From contig CAIKZO010000151.1 of NCBI GenBank assembly GCA_903832005.1, positions 1 through 39,070 of the forward strand: 39,070 nt of DNA, written 5' to 3'. Source of the stretch: Enhydrobacter aerosaccus (GTDB lineage Bacteria > Pseudomonadota > Alphaproteobacteria > Reyranellales > Reyranellaceae). Below, one piece after another: positions 23,038-29,625 of this stretch. Under the pieces are notes generated by a model. The model was not told where the DNA came from, did not search any database, and saw only the letters and a program-made list of their open reading frames with translations. The position numbers were made by a program, and so were the translations under genes. Position 1 is the first letter of the stretch. The number at the start of each line of letters is the position of its first letter.

Positions 23038-24501
23038 ATGACAACGACCAAGATCGCCGGCCTCGACCATGTCGTGGCATGGGACGAATCCGAGCAGCGC
23101 CACATCTATCTCGACGGTGCCGACCTGGTGTACCGCGACAACGAGATCGTGCATGTCGGGCCGGGCTACGCCGGGCCGGTCGACGCGACGATTTCGGGCA
23201 AGGGATTCATGGCGATCCCGGGCCTCGTCAACGTGCACTCTCACCCCTTCTCGGAGCCGGCCAACAAGGGCCTCACCGAGGAGTACGGTTCGGACAAGCT
23301 GGGCCAGAGCTCGCTCTATGAATATCTTACGGTTTACGGCCTCAATCCCGAGGATGCCGGCCCCTCTTCCAAGGTCGCCGTGTCCGAGCTGCTGAAGAGC
23401 GGCGTCACGACCATCACCGATCTGTCGATGGCGCGACCCAACTGGGCCGACGAGCTCGCCTCGACCGGCATCCGCGCCGTCATCTGCCCGATGATGCGCG
23501 AGGCCGTCTGGTACACCAAGAACGGCCACACCGTGGAATACGCGTGGGACACAAAGGCCGGCGAGAAAGCCTTCGAGAATTCGATGAAGTCGCTCGACGA
23601 GGCGGCCAAGCATCCGAGCGGTCGCATCTCCGGCATGGTCGGACCGGCGCAGATCGACACCTGTGGCGAAGGCTTCTTCAAGGAGGCGCTGCAGGAAGCC
23701 AAGAAGCGCGGCCTGCCGATGCAGACGCACGCCTGCCAGGCCGTCGTCGAGTTCCACGAGATGGTACATCGTCACGGCAAGACGCCGATCGAATGGCTCG
23801 ACTCAATCGGCGTGCTGGGACCCGACCTGATCATCGGTCACGGCATCTTCCTGAACGACCATCCGCAGATCCACTATCCGCATGCCAACGACTTCGAGAT
23901 GTTGCGCGATTCGGGCGCGTCGGTGGCGCATTGTCCGACCGTGTTCGCGCGGCGCGGCATGGTGATGAACTCGATCGGCCGCTACATGAACGCGGGTATC
24001 ACGGTCGGCATCGGCACGGACACCTTCCCGCACAACATGCTCGATGAGATCCGGCTGGTCTGCTACCTCGCCCGCGTCTTCACCATGAACTACAAGATGG
24101 GCACGACGCGGCATGCGTTCGAGGCGGCGACTGTCGGCGGCGCCAAGATGCTGCGCCGTCCCGATCTCGGCCGGCTGGCGCCGGGCGCCAAGGCCGACTT
24201 CTCGCTGGTCGACATGAGCCATCCCTACATGCAGCCGAGCCACGAGCCGGTGCGCAGCCTGATATACTCCGCCTCCGACCGCGCGATCCGCCACGTCTAT
24301 GTCGATGGCAAGCAGGTGGTGAAGGACGGCAAGGTGCTGACCATCGATGTCGAGGCCGCGACCGCCGGCCTGGTCGAGGGCCAGCGCAAGCGCCTCGCCA
24401 CGGTGAGCCAGCGCGACTGGGCCGGCCGCGATGCCGCCGCTCTCTCGCCGCCGGTCTATGCCAAGAAGGATCGCCTGCCGCAGAGCCGGCCGGTCGACTG
24501 A
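23038..24501 (+). CDS. Amidohydrolase family protein (chlorohydrolase / SAH-deaminase-like)
   Basis: A 487-residue cytoplasmic metal-dependent hydrolase of the subgroup with AtzA/TrzN-type chlorohydrolases and MTA/SAH deaminases. The metal and catalytic residues visible are His67 and His69 (NVHSHPF), His231 (QTHACQ), His268 (IIGHGIF) or the nearby His298 (VAHCPT), and Asp328 (IGTDTFPHN). The C-terminal GRLAPGAKADFSLVD and RHVYVDGKQVVKDGK are standard for the fold. A strong sequence start GLDHVVAWDESEQRHIYLDG supports the chosen ATG, with a weak GAAGGGA upstream. It is the last gene of the transporter operon, which suggests that the transporter brings in its substrate: a deaminable or dechlorinated heterocycle, or an amide. 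It converges with the ferredoxin-NADP reductase gene. Confidence 0.9.
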   Translation: MTTTKIAGLDHVVAWDESEQRHIYLDGADLVYRDNEIVHVGPGYAGPVDATISGKGFMAIPGLVNVHSHPFSEPANKGLTEEYGSDKLGQSSLYEYLTVYGLNPEDAGPSSKVAVSELLKSGVTTITDLSMARPNWADELASTGIRAVICPMMREAVWYTKNGHTVEYAWDTKAGEKAFENSMKSLDEAAKHPSGRISGMVGPAQIDTCGEGFFKEALQEAKKRGLPMQTHACQAVVEFHEMVHRHGKTPIEWLDSIGVLGPDLIIGHGIFLNDHPQIHYPHANDFEMLRDSGASVAHCPTVFARRGMVMNSIGRYMNAGITVGIGTDTFPHNMLDEIRLVCYLARVFTMNYKMGTTRHAFEAATVGGAKMLRRPDLGRLAPGAKADFSLVDMSHPYMQPSHEPVRSLIYSASDRAIRHVYVDGKQVVKDGKVLTIDVEAATAGLVEGQRKRLATVSQRDWAGRDAAALSPPVYAKKDRLPQSRPVD

Positions 24502-24509
24502 TCCTCGAT

Positions 24510-25535
24510 CTAGGCGTCGGGGACGCCGGCTGTCGTCGAATATTCGAAGTGCAGCGGAGTCTCGGGATGGATCAATGAATAGGCGGAGCGCGCCGCGATG
24601 GCCGCTTCGGCGAAGCCGGTGAGGATCAGCTTCAACTTGCCCGGGTAGGTGACGACATCGCCCACGGCGAACAGCCCGCGCTTGCTGGCAGCCAGGGTCG
24701 CAGGATCGACGGCGATCTGGCTGCGCTCGAGCGCCAGCCCCCAGTCGGCGATCGGTCCCAGGGACATCGACAGGCCGAAGAACGGCAGCAGCACGTCGGC
24801 CGCGATCTTCCTCGTGCCGCCGTCGAGGCTCGACACGATCACCGACGTGATCTGGCCATTGGCCCCTTCCAGCCCCTGCAACTGGTACGGCACGACGAGG
24901 TCAATCTTGCCGGCCTGGGCCAACGCCTTCAGCCGGGCCTCGCTCTCGGGCGCGGCGCGAAATTTGTCGCGTCGATGGATCACCGACACGTGGCTCGCGA
25001 CCTCGGCCAGCGACAGCGCCCAGTCCACGGCCGTATCACCCCCGCCCGCGATCACCACCCGCTTGCCGCGGAAGAGTTCACGCTGCGTGACGTAATAGAA
25101 GACGCTCGTGCCCTCATAGGCCTCGATGCCGTCGAGCGGCGGCCGGTTGGGGCCGAAGGCGCCGACGCCCGCCGCCACGATCACGGCCTTGGCCTGGATG
25201 ACCGTGCCTTGGGACGTCGTGACCCGCCAGAAACCGCCGGTCGCGGGTTCCAGCGCCTGAACCTGCTCGCCCAGGTGATAGACCGGATTGAACGGCGCCG
25301 CCTGGGCGCGCAGCCGTACGATCAGTTCGGCTGCATCGACCTTGGGAAAGCCCGGAATGTCGTAGATCGGCTTCTCGGGGTAGAGCGCAGTGCATTGGCC
25401 GCCCACGTCGTCGAGCACGTCGACCACATGGCAACTAAGTCGCACCATGCCGCATTCGAAAACCGTGAACAGCCCGACGGGCCCCGCGCCGACGATGACG
25501 ACGTCGGTCTGGTGATGGGTGTGACCGTTGGCCAT
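24510..25535 (-). CDS. Ferredoxin/flavodoxin-NADP+ reductase, thioredoxin-reductase-like type
   Basis: A 341-residue cytoplasmic FAD protein of the TrxR-like ferredoxin-NADP+ reductase family (YumC type). The FAD site GAGPVG is at 16-21, and GGQCTALYPEKPIYDIPGFP near 45-64 is diagnostic of this family. The NADP-binding motif GGGDTA is at 164-169, and the late FAVGDVVTYPGK binds FAD. The redox CxxC of true thioredoxin reductases is absent. The ATG at 25535 is preferred to an in-frame GTG nine codons upstream. It lies alone, converging with the amidohydrolase gene, and is separated from the tRNA by a terminator. It could reduce the isc ferredoxin (29276-29611), but that pairing is inference. 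Confidence 0.94.
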   Translation of the reverse strand: MANGHTHHQTDVVIVGAGPVGLFTVFECGMVRLSCHVVDVLDDVGGQCTALYPEKPIYDIPGFPKVDAAELIVRLRAQAAPFNPVYHLGEQVQALEPATGGFWRVTTSQGTVIQAKAVIVAAGVGAFGPNRPPLDGIEAYEGTSVFYYVTQRELFRGKRVVIAGGGDTAVDWALSLAEVASHVSVIHRRDKFRAAPESEARLKALAQAGKIDLVVPYQLQGLEGANGQITSVIVSSLDGGTRKIAADVLLPFFGLSMSLGPIADWGLALERSQIAVDPATLAASKRGLFAVGDVVTYPGKLKLILTGFAEAAIAARSAYSLIHPETPLHFEYSTTAGVPDA

Positions 25536-25570
25536 GTTCCTAAAGTGGCGAAGAGAGACCACAAAATAAA

Positions 25571-25598
25571 GCCCCCGGGCCGTTTAAGGACCGGGGGC
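25571..25598 (-). terminator. Intrinsic terminator after tRNA-Met
   Basis: An eight-pair GC stem (GCCCCCGG / CCGGGGGC) with a 12-base loop is followed on the minus strand by TTTATTTT, the classic intrinsic terminator form. It begins five bases after the CCA end of the tRNA. It also lies upstream of the reductase gene and so shields it from tRNA transcription. Confidence 0.85.
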
Positions 25599-25603
25599 GA
25601 AAT

Positions 25604-25680
25604 TGGTAGCTGGGGGCGGACTTGAACCGCCGACCCCGGCATTATGAGTGCCGTGCTCTAACCAGCTGAGCTACCCAGCC
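25604..25680 (-). tRNA. tRNA-Met (CAT anticodon), elongator type
   Basis: A 77-base tRNA gene including the encoded CCA. The acceptor stem is GGCTGGG paired with CCCAGCT, then A and CCA. The D-arm is AGCTCAGCTGGTTAGAGC, the anticodon loop is CTCATAA with anticodon CAT at 25644-25646, and the T-arm is GGCGGTTCAAGTCCGCC. The G1-T72 wobble pair and the elongator-type sequence (AGCTCAG..GGTTAGAGC) argue against the initiator tRNA, which has an unpaired first position and three G-C pairs at the anticodon stem. A tilS-modified isoleucine tRNA is not excluded by anticodon alone, but the body resembles alphaproteobacterial elongator Met tRNA. Confidence 0.95.
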
Positions 25681-25692
25681 AAGGGTGGGCGC

Positions 25693-25721
25693 TTTTATGC
25701 GGGCTGGCGCCGGGGTGTCAA
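25693..25721 (-). promoter_or_regulatory. Promoter of tRNA-Met
   Basis: On the minus strand a perfect -35 TTGACA (25716-25721) is followed, after 16-17 bases, by CATAAAA (25693-25699) as the -10. The tRNA begins about 13 bases further on. This is the clearest sigma-70-type promoter in the window. It lies in the gap to the divergent MORN protein gene. Confidence 0.75.
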
Positions 25722-25774
25722 GGAAACGGTGGCGGGCCTTCAATTGGCCGTCTCGGACAGGTAAACTGATTGTC

Positions 25775-26524
25775 ATGATCCGATTTCTCCCGATCTTCCT
25801 CGTCCTGCTGGCCGGTACGGCATTCGCCGAAACGGGCCGGCCGCCCACGCAGTGGATCATCGACCAGAACACCAAGTGCAAGGTGGCCAACGCCTTCCCG
25901 TCGGCCGCCGAGACGATCACCTGGAGCGGCAACTGCACGGACGGTTATGCCAACGGCCAGGGCGTTGCCCAGTGGTTCAAGGCCAAGAAAGCCACGGCCA
26001 AGAAGTACGAGGGCCAGATGAGCGGTGGCTTCATGAACGGCCAGGGCGTCTTCATCCAGTCCAACGGCGACCGGTTCGAAGGCATCTTCAAGGACGGCAA
26101 CCTGAACGGCCAGGGCAAGGCCGTCTGGTTCAACAAGAACAAGTATGAAGGCGAATGGAAGGAAGGCTACCCGAACGGCACCGGGAGCTATGTCTGGGCC
26201 GACGGCAAGCGCTACACGGGCCAGTGGATCAACGGCAAGCAGAACGGCGACGGCGACTTCAAATTCCCCAATGGCGACCACTACGTGGGCCAGATGAAGG
26301 ACGGCTTGATGAGCGGCAAGGGCAAGTTCACCTGGGCCGACGGCAACGTCTACATCGGCGAATTCAGGAACGACCGGGCCAACGGTCAGGGCACCGTGCG
26401 GATGTATGCCGTCGCGGTCTCCCACAGCGGCGTCTTCAAGGACGGCTGCCTGAAGGACGGCGACGAGGTGGTCGCCATCAACCAAACGACGATGAGCTGC
26501 GCCATCAAGCTCGACAAGCAATAG
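25775..26524 (+). CDS. Secreted MORN-repeat protein
   Basis: A 249-residue exported protein. The ATG at 25775 gives a clean signal peptide (MIRFLPIFLVLLAGTAFA, cut near residue 18); a longer start would run back to the tRNA. Cys35 and Cys54 in the mature N-terminus may form a disulfide. From about residue 56 there is a regular array of five to six MORN-type repeats of about 23 residues: YEGQMSGGFMNGQG, FEGIFKDGNLNGQG, YEGEWKEGYPNGTG, YTGQWINGKQNGDG, YVGQMKDGLMSGKG and YIGEFRNDRANGQG. The repeats are followed by a small C-terminal cap with Cys225 and Cys242. MORN arrays form elongated beta scaffolds that bind lipids or proteins. Its role here is unknown. It converges with mnmA. Confidence 0.88.
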   Translation: MIRFLPIFLVLLAGTAFAETGRPPTQWIIDQNTKCKVANAFPSAAETITWSGNCTDGYANGQGVAQWFKAKKATAKKYEGQMSGGFMNGQGVFIQSNGDRFEGIFKDGNLNGQGKAVWFNKNKYEGEWKEGYPNGTGSYVWADGKRYTGQWINGKQNGDGDFKFPNGDHYVGQMKDGLMSGKGKFTWADGNVYIGEFRNDRANGQGTVRMYAVAVSHSGVFKDGCLKDGDEVVAINQTTMSCAIKLDKQ

Positions 26525-26535
26525 GCGCCGGCGCC
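26524..26535. repeat. 12-bp palindrome between the convergent MORN and mnmA stop codons
   Basis: GGCGCCGGCGCC is a perfect dyad sitting exactly between the TAG of the MORN gene and the stop of mnmA. It could act as a bidirectional terminator stem, but there is no T run on either side. It may be chance in GC-rich DNA. Confidence 0.3.
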
Positions 26536-26536
26536 C

Positions 26537-27661
26537 CTAACCGCGCCGGATGAACCCGCCGCCCAGCACACGGCTGCCGCTCTCGCCGTCATAGATCACG
26601 CAGGCCTGGCCGGGCGAGACACCGAATTCCGGCTCCGCAAAGCGCACGATCGCGCCCTCGCCTTCCAGTTCGACCGTCGCCGGACGCAAAGCCTGCGAGG
26701 ATCGGACGCGTACCTGCACCGGCATGGCCCGCGAAGCCTCCGGGCCAATCCAATTCAGGTCGTAGAGATGCGCTTCGCTCCGGCCGAGTGCCGCGCGCGG
26801 GCCGACGACGACGCGGCGCGTCTCGGGCTCCAATCGGACAACATAAAGCGGATCGTTGGCAGTACCCTCACGCTCGCCGAGCGCCAGCCCGCGGCGCTGG
26901 CCGACGGTGAAGCGCACGATGCCGTCGTGACGGCCCACGACCGCGCCCTGGAGATCGACGATGTCGCCCGGCTCGACGCTTTCGGGCCGCAGCTTCTGCA
27001 CCACCGAGGCGTAGTCGCCGTTCGGCACGAAGCAGATGTCCTGGCTGTCGGGCTTCTCGGCGACCGGCAGCTCGAAGCGCTCGGCCAATGCACGGGTCTC
27101 GCTCTTGGCCAGTGATCCCAGCGGGAAGCGCAGGAAATCGAGCTGCGGCTGGGTCGTGCCGAACAGGAAATAGCTCTGGTCCTTGGCCGGATCGACCGCG
27201 CGATGCAGCTCCGCCCCGCCCTCGCCGGCAACGCGCCGGACATAGTGACCGGTCGCCAGCGCCTCGGCGCCCAACTCACGCGCTGTCTTCAGCAGGTCGC
27301 GGAACTTCACCGTGCGATTGCAGGCGATGCACGGCACCGGTGTCTCGCCACGGGCGTAGGAATCGGCGAACGACTCCATGACCTCGTTGCGGAAGCGACT
27401 CTCGTAGTCGAGCACGTAGTGCGGGATGCCGAGCCGCTCGGCCACGGCGCGCGCGTCCTGGATGTCCTGGCCGGCACAGCAGGCACCCGCCTTGCCCACG
27501 GCGACGCCATGATCGTAGAGCTGGAGCGTCACGCCGACGACGTCGTAGCCCTGCTCCTTGAGAAGCGCTGCCGTCACCGAGGAATCGACGCCGCCCGACA
27601 TCGCGACCACCACACGGGTGTCGCCGGGCGCCTTGTCGATATCGAGGGAATTCCGGGCCAT
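26537..27661 (-). CDS. mnmA: tRNA-specific 2-thiouridylase MnmA
   Basis: A 374-residue cytoplasmic enzyme that makes 2-thiouridine at position 34 of Lys, Glu and Gln tRNAs, using ATP and sulfur relayed from IscS. The ATP-pyrophosphatase P-loop is AMSGGVDSS at 20-28. The two catalytic cysteines are Cys114 (CIACNRTVKF) and Cys210 (SQDICFVPNGDY). ATGHYVRR near 136-143 and VGQRRGL in the middle domain are also standard. The upstream gap to the lipoprotein gene is only 35 bases and holds an 18-bp palindrome almost touching the ATG, with no obvious ribosome binding site. The isc operon, which supplies sulfur, lies a few kilobases away. Length is normal. Confidence 0.97.
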   Translation of the reverse strand: MARNSLDIDKAPGDTRVVVAMSGGVDSSVTAALLKEQGYDVVGVTLQLYDHGVAVGKAGACCAGQDIQDARAVAERLGIPHYVLDYESRFRNEVMESFADSYARGETPVPCIACNRTVKFRDLLKTARELGAEALATGHYVRRVAGEGGAELHRAVDPAKDQSYFLFGTTQPQLDFLRFPLGSLAKSETRALAERFELPVAEKPDSQDICFVPNGDYASVVQKLRPESVEPGDIVDLQGAVVGRHDGIVRFTVGQRRGLALGEREGTANDPLYVVRLEPETRRVVVGPRAALGRSEAHLYDLNWIGPEASRAMPVQVRVRSSQALRPATVELEGEGAIVRFAEPEFGVSPGQACVIYDGESGSRVLGGGFIRRG

Positions 27662-27664
27662 GAC

Positions 27665-27682
27665 GGGGCCTATATAGGCCCC
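27665..27682. promoter_or_regulatory. Perfect 18-bp palindrome immediately upstream of mnmA
   Basis: GGGGCCTAT-ATAGGCCCC ends three bases before the mnmA ATG. It covers the place where a ribosome binding site should be, and none is visible. The central TATATA could be a -10 element giving a very short leader or leaderless mRNA. Read from the lipoprotein gene it could be a terminator stem lacking a T run. Confidence 0.45.
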
Positions 27683-27696
27683 GCGGCCCCGTTTCT

Positions 27697-28200
27697 CTAG
27701 TCGCGGCGGCGGCTGGTGTCGCGCGTCGCGCGGGCCACGCCATTTCGGTCATAGACGATGACGACGCGATCGCCCATCTGCACGTCGCCGTCGTCGGCCT
27801 GCGCGATGGTCACCGTCTGCCCGTCGTCCTTCTGGACCTGGACTTCGATGCCACGCTTGGTGCTGTTGCGGTCGATTGCGGTGCCCGCGATCGCGCCGCC
27901 GACCGCCCCCAGGACGCCGCCCAGGATCGCGCTGCCGGCATTGCCGCCGATCGCCGCGCCTGCCACCGCACCACCGGCCGCGCCGACACCGCCACCGATC
28001 AGCGTGCCGTTGCTCACGCCAGACTGGCTGTTACGCAGCGGCACCTCGCGGATCGCCATCACCCGGCCGGTCTCGCCGCGATAGCCGCTGGCGGGAGCAG
28101 TGACGACGCCCGGCTGGACGCCGTTGTCGTCGTTGCAGGCGGCAAGACTGCCGGCCAGAGCAAGCGACAGCACCAGAGCGAAAACCGACTTCGTAAACAT
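27697..28200 (-). CDS. Glycine-zipper lipoprotein 1
   Basis: A 167-residue predicted lipoprotein. The ATG at 28200 is preferred because AAGGGG stands eight bases upstream; the ATG two codons earlier at 28206 would leave only two bases. A lipobox SLAAC makes Cys22 the lipidated residue. It then has a short linker with NGVQPGVV, a glycine-zipper segment near 60-110 (GVGAAGGAVAGAAIGG, then GGVLGAVGGAIAGTA) of the SlyB/Rick_17kDa_Anti type that embeds in or lines membrane, and a C-terminal strand-rich tail (DDGDVQMGDRVVIVYDRNG). It resembles the next gene in plan and wording, so they are paralogues. Probable location is the outer membrane, periplasmic face. Function in envelope maintenance is inferred from the family only. 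Confidence 0.87.
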   Translation of the reverse strand: MFTKSVFALVLSLALAGSLAACNDDNGVQPGVVTAPASGYRGETGRVMAIREVPLRNSQSGVSNGTLIGGGVGAAGGAVAGAAIGGNAGSAILGGVLGAVGGAIAGTAIDRNSTKRGIEVQVQKDDGQTVTIAQADDGDVQMGDRVVIVYDRNGVARATRDTSRRRD

Positions 28201-28250
28201 CGCCATATCCCCTTGTTCCCGGGGAATTTCGTCCGGCGGGCCGCTGCTGT

Positions 28251-28988
28251 CTAGTCCAAGTTGCCGTAGCGCGGGTCGTCCTGTGGACGCTGCGTGTTTC
28301 GCGACTGGCTGTAGTTCTGGTTGTCCTGCTGCTGCGGATAATCCTGGCCGCGCGGCACGTAGTGCTGCTGCTGGTTGCTGCTCTGCATGTCCTGCGGCGG
28401 CGGGCCGCTATCCGGCGCCTGCTGTGGCGGGTAGTTGTCGGGCGCGCGTGAATTATCCCGCACGACCTTGGCCACGCCCCGGTTATCCTGGACGATCTGC
28501 ACGCGGTCGCCGAGCTGGATGTCGCCGTCGTCGCGCTGGGCGACCTTCATGGTGGCGCCGTCCTCGCGCTGCACTGTCACCTCGATGCCGCGTCCGCTAC
28601 CACCGCCGCCGCGATGGCCGTCGTAGATATTGCCCGCAACCGCGCCGCCGACGGCGCCCAACAGGCCGCCGAGCAAGATGCCACCGACACCACCATGGCC
28701 GACGACGGCGCCCAGCGCCGCGCCACCGGCGCCGCCGATCAGGCCGCCCGACACCGTGCCGTTGCTCATGCCGCTGCCGCCACCGCCGCCCGAGCCGGCA
28801 AGCTGTGTTTCATTGATCGAGACCACGCGACCCGTGCCCATCGACACCGGCGCCTGGGCCGAGGCGTTCTGGTAGCCGCCGCCCGACGAGTAATTGTTGC
28901 TGTTGACGATGCCCGGCTGCACCCCGTTCGATGCGCAGGCGCTGAGTCCAACTGCCAGGATCACCGGCAGGAGCGCTGATTTGTTCAT
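28251..28988 (-). CDS. Glycine-zipper lipoprotein 2 with Gln/Asn/Pro-rich tail
   Basis: A 245-residue predicted lipoprotein with the ATG at 28988 (GAGGGGC upstream); a longer reading is only an N-terminal extension over the intergenic gap. Lipobox LSAC sets Cys18. Then come NGVQPGIV as in lipoprotein 1, a Ser/Gly-rich linker, a glycine-zipper region near 75-125 (GGAGGAALGAVVGHGG, GGLLGAVGGAVAGN), and the shared strand module DDGDIQLGDRVQIVQDNRGVAKVVRDNSR. Unlike lipoprotein 1 it continues into about 60 residues rich in Gln, Asn and Pro, probably disordered. The two genes are in tandem on the same strand, 50 bases apart, and probably arose by duplication. Function unknown. Confidence 0.87.
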   Translation of the reverse strand: MNKSALLPVILAVGLSACASNGVQPGIVNSNNYSSGGGYQNASAQAPVSMGTGRVVSINETQLAGSGGGGGSGMSNGTVSGGLIGGAGGAALGAVVGHGGVGGILLGGLLGAVGGAVAGNIYDGHRGGGGSGRGIEVTVQREDGATMKVAQRDDGDIQLGDRVQIVQDNRGVAKVVRDNSRAPDNYPPQQAPDSGPPPQDMQSSNQQQHYVPRGQDYPQQQDNQNYSQSRNTQRPQDDPRYGNLD

Positions 28989-29059
28989 TCGAAGCCCCTC
29001 ATGACCACCGCGGCCATACCAGCTGTACGGTCGGAACTTTGTCCAAACCGGGGCAAAGC

Positions 29060-29266
29060 CTAATCTCTTTCTTCGATCCAGGCCGCCTGGATCGCCTCGA
29101 GGATCTTCTCGTTGGAGCGACTGGGTTCGTCGGCAAAATCCGGCAGTTCCAGCACCCACTTGTGCAGGTCCGTGAACCTCAGGTTCACGTTGTCCGCCTC
29201 CGGATGGGCTTCCTCCAGCTCGATCGCGATATCCTGGACGTCGGTCCAGCGCAGCTTGCGGGCCAT
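29060..29266 (-). CDS. iscX: Fe-S cluster assembly protein IscX
   Basis: A 68-residue acidic cytoplasmic protein, the last gene of the isc operon. It matches IscX (YfhJ) in size and wording: LRWTDVQDIAIELEE, then NLRFTDLHKWVLELPDF near 28-44, then SNEKILEAIQAAW near 51-63. In known systems IscX binds IscS, modulates cluster formation and may carry iron. AGGAGAG precedes the ATG. It follows fdx after nine bases. Just downstream on the same strand, 71 bases separate it from the lipoprotein 2 gene; no good terminator is seen there, only a weak CTTTG/CAAAG stem. Confidence 0.95.
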   Translation of the reverse strand: MARKLRWTDVQDIAIELEEAHPEADNVNLRFTDLHKWVLELPDFADEPSRSNEKILEAIQAAWIEERD

Positions 29267-29275
29267 TCCGCTCTC

Positions 29276-29611
29276 CTACTTGTCGACCATCATGTTGCGG
29301 GTCGCCGCCGGCAGCTTGACCACCAGCCCGTCCAGCGCCTCGCTCATGCGGATCTGGCAGCCCAGCCGCGAGGTGTGTGTGAGGCCGAACGCCAGGTCGA
29401 GCATGTCCTCCTCGTCCTCGCTGGCCGGGGCCAGCTTGTCGAACCAGTCCTGTTCGACCACGACGTGGCAGGTCGAGCAGGCGAGCGAGCCCTCGCAGGC
29501 CCCCTCGATCTCGATGTGGTTGCGGTGAGCGATCTCGAGGACACTCAGGCCCATCGGCGCTTCCACTTCCTTGCGCGAACCGTCCTTCAGGACGAACGTC
29601 ATCTTCGGCAT
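29276..29611 (-). CDS. fdx: ISC-type 2Fe-2S ferredoxin
   Basis: A 111-residue cytoplasmic adrenodoxin-like ferredoxin. The cluster ligands are Cys39, Cys45 and Cys48 (GACEGSLACSTC) and Cys85 (SRLGCQ). The C-terminal ATRNMMVDK and the DEEDMLDLAFGL helix are usual for the isc ferredoxin, which donates electrons for cluster building on IscU. It follows hscA after 14 bases and precedes iscX by nine. The spare ligand-free stretch between residues 49 and 84 has normal length. Confidence 0.97.
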   Translation of the reverse strand: MPKMTFVLKDGSRKEVEAPMGLSVLEIAHRNHIEIEGACEGSLACSTCHVVVEQDWFDKLAPASEDEEDMLDLAFGLTHTSRLGCQIRMSEALDGLVVKLPAATRNMMVDK

Positions 29612-29625
29612 TCAGGCAAACCTCT

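Noticed and set aside
25600..25775. tRNA-Met as an integration site for a mobile element
   Set aside because: No integrase, no repeated tRNA 3' end and no foreign-looking genes nearby; neighbours are ordinary.
26050..26410. DNA-level repeats in the MORN gene as a separate repeat element
   Set aside because: The repetition comes from the protein repeats; the codons vary between units and nothing suggests a mobile or regulatory repeat.
28989..29059. Terminator after iscX
   Set aside because: Only a five-pair CTTTG/CAAAG stem is seen, with no T run, so I do not call a terminator.
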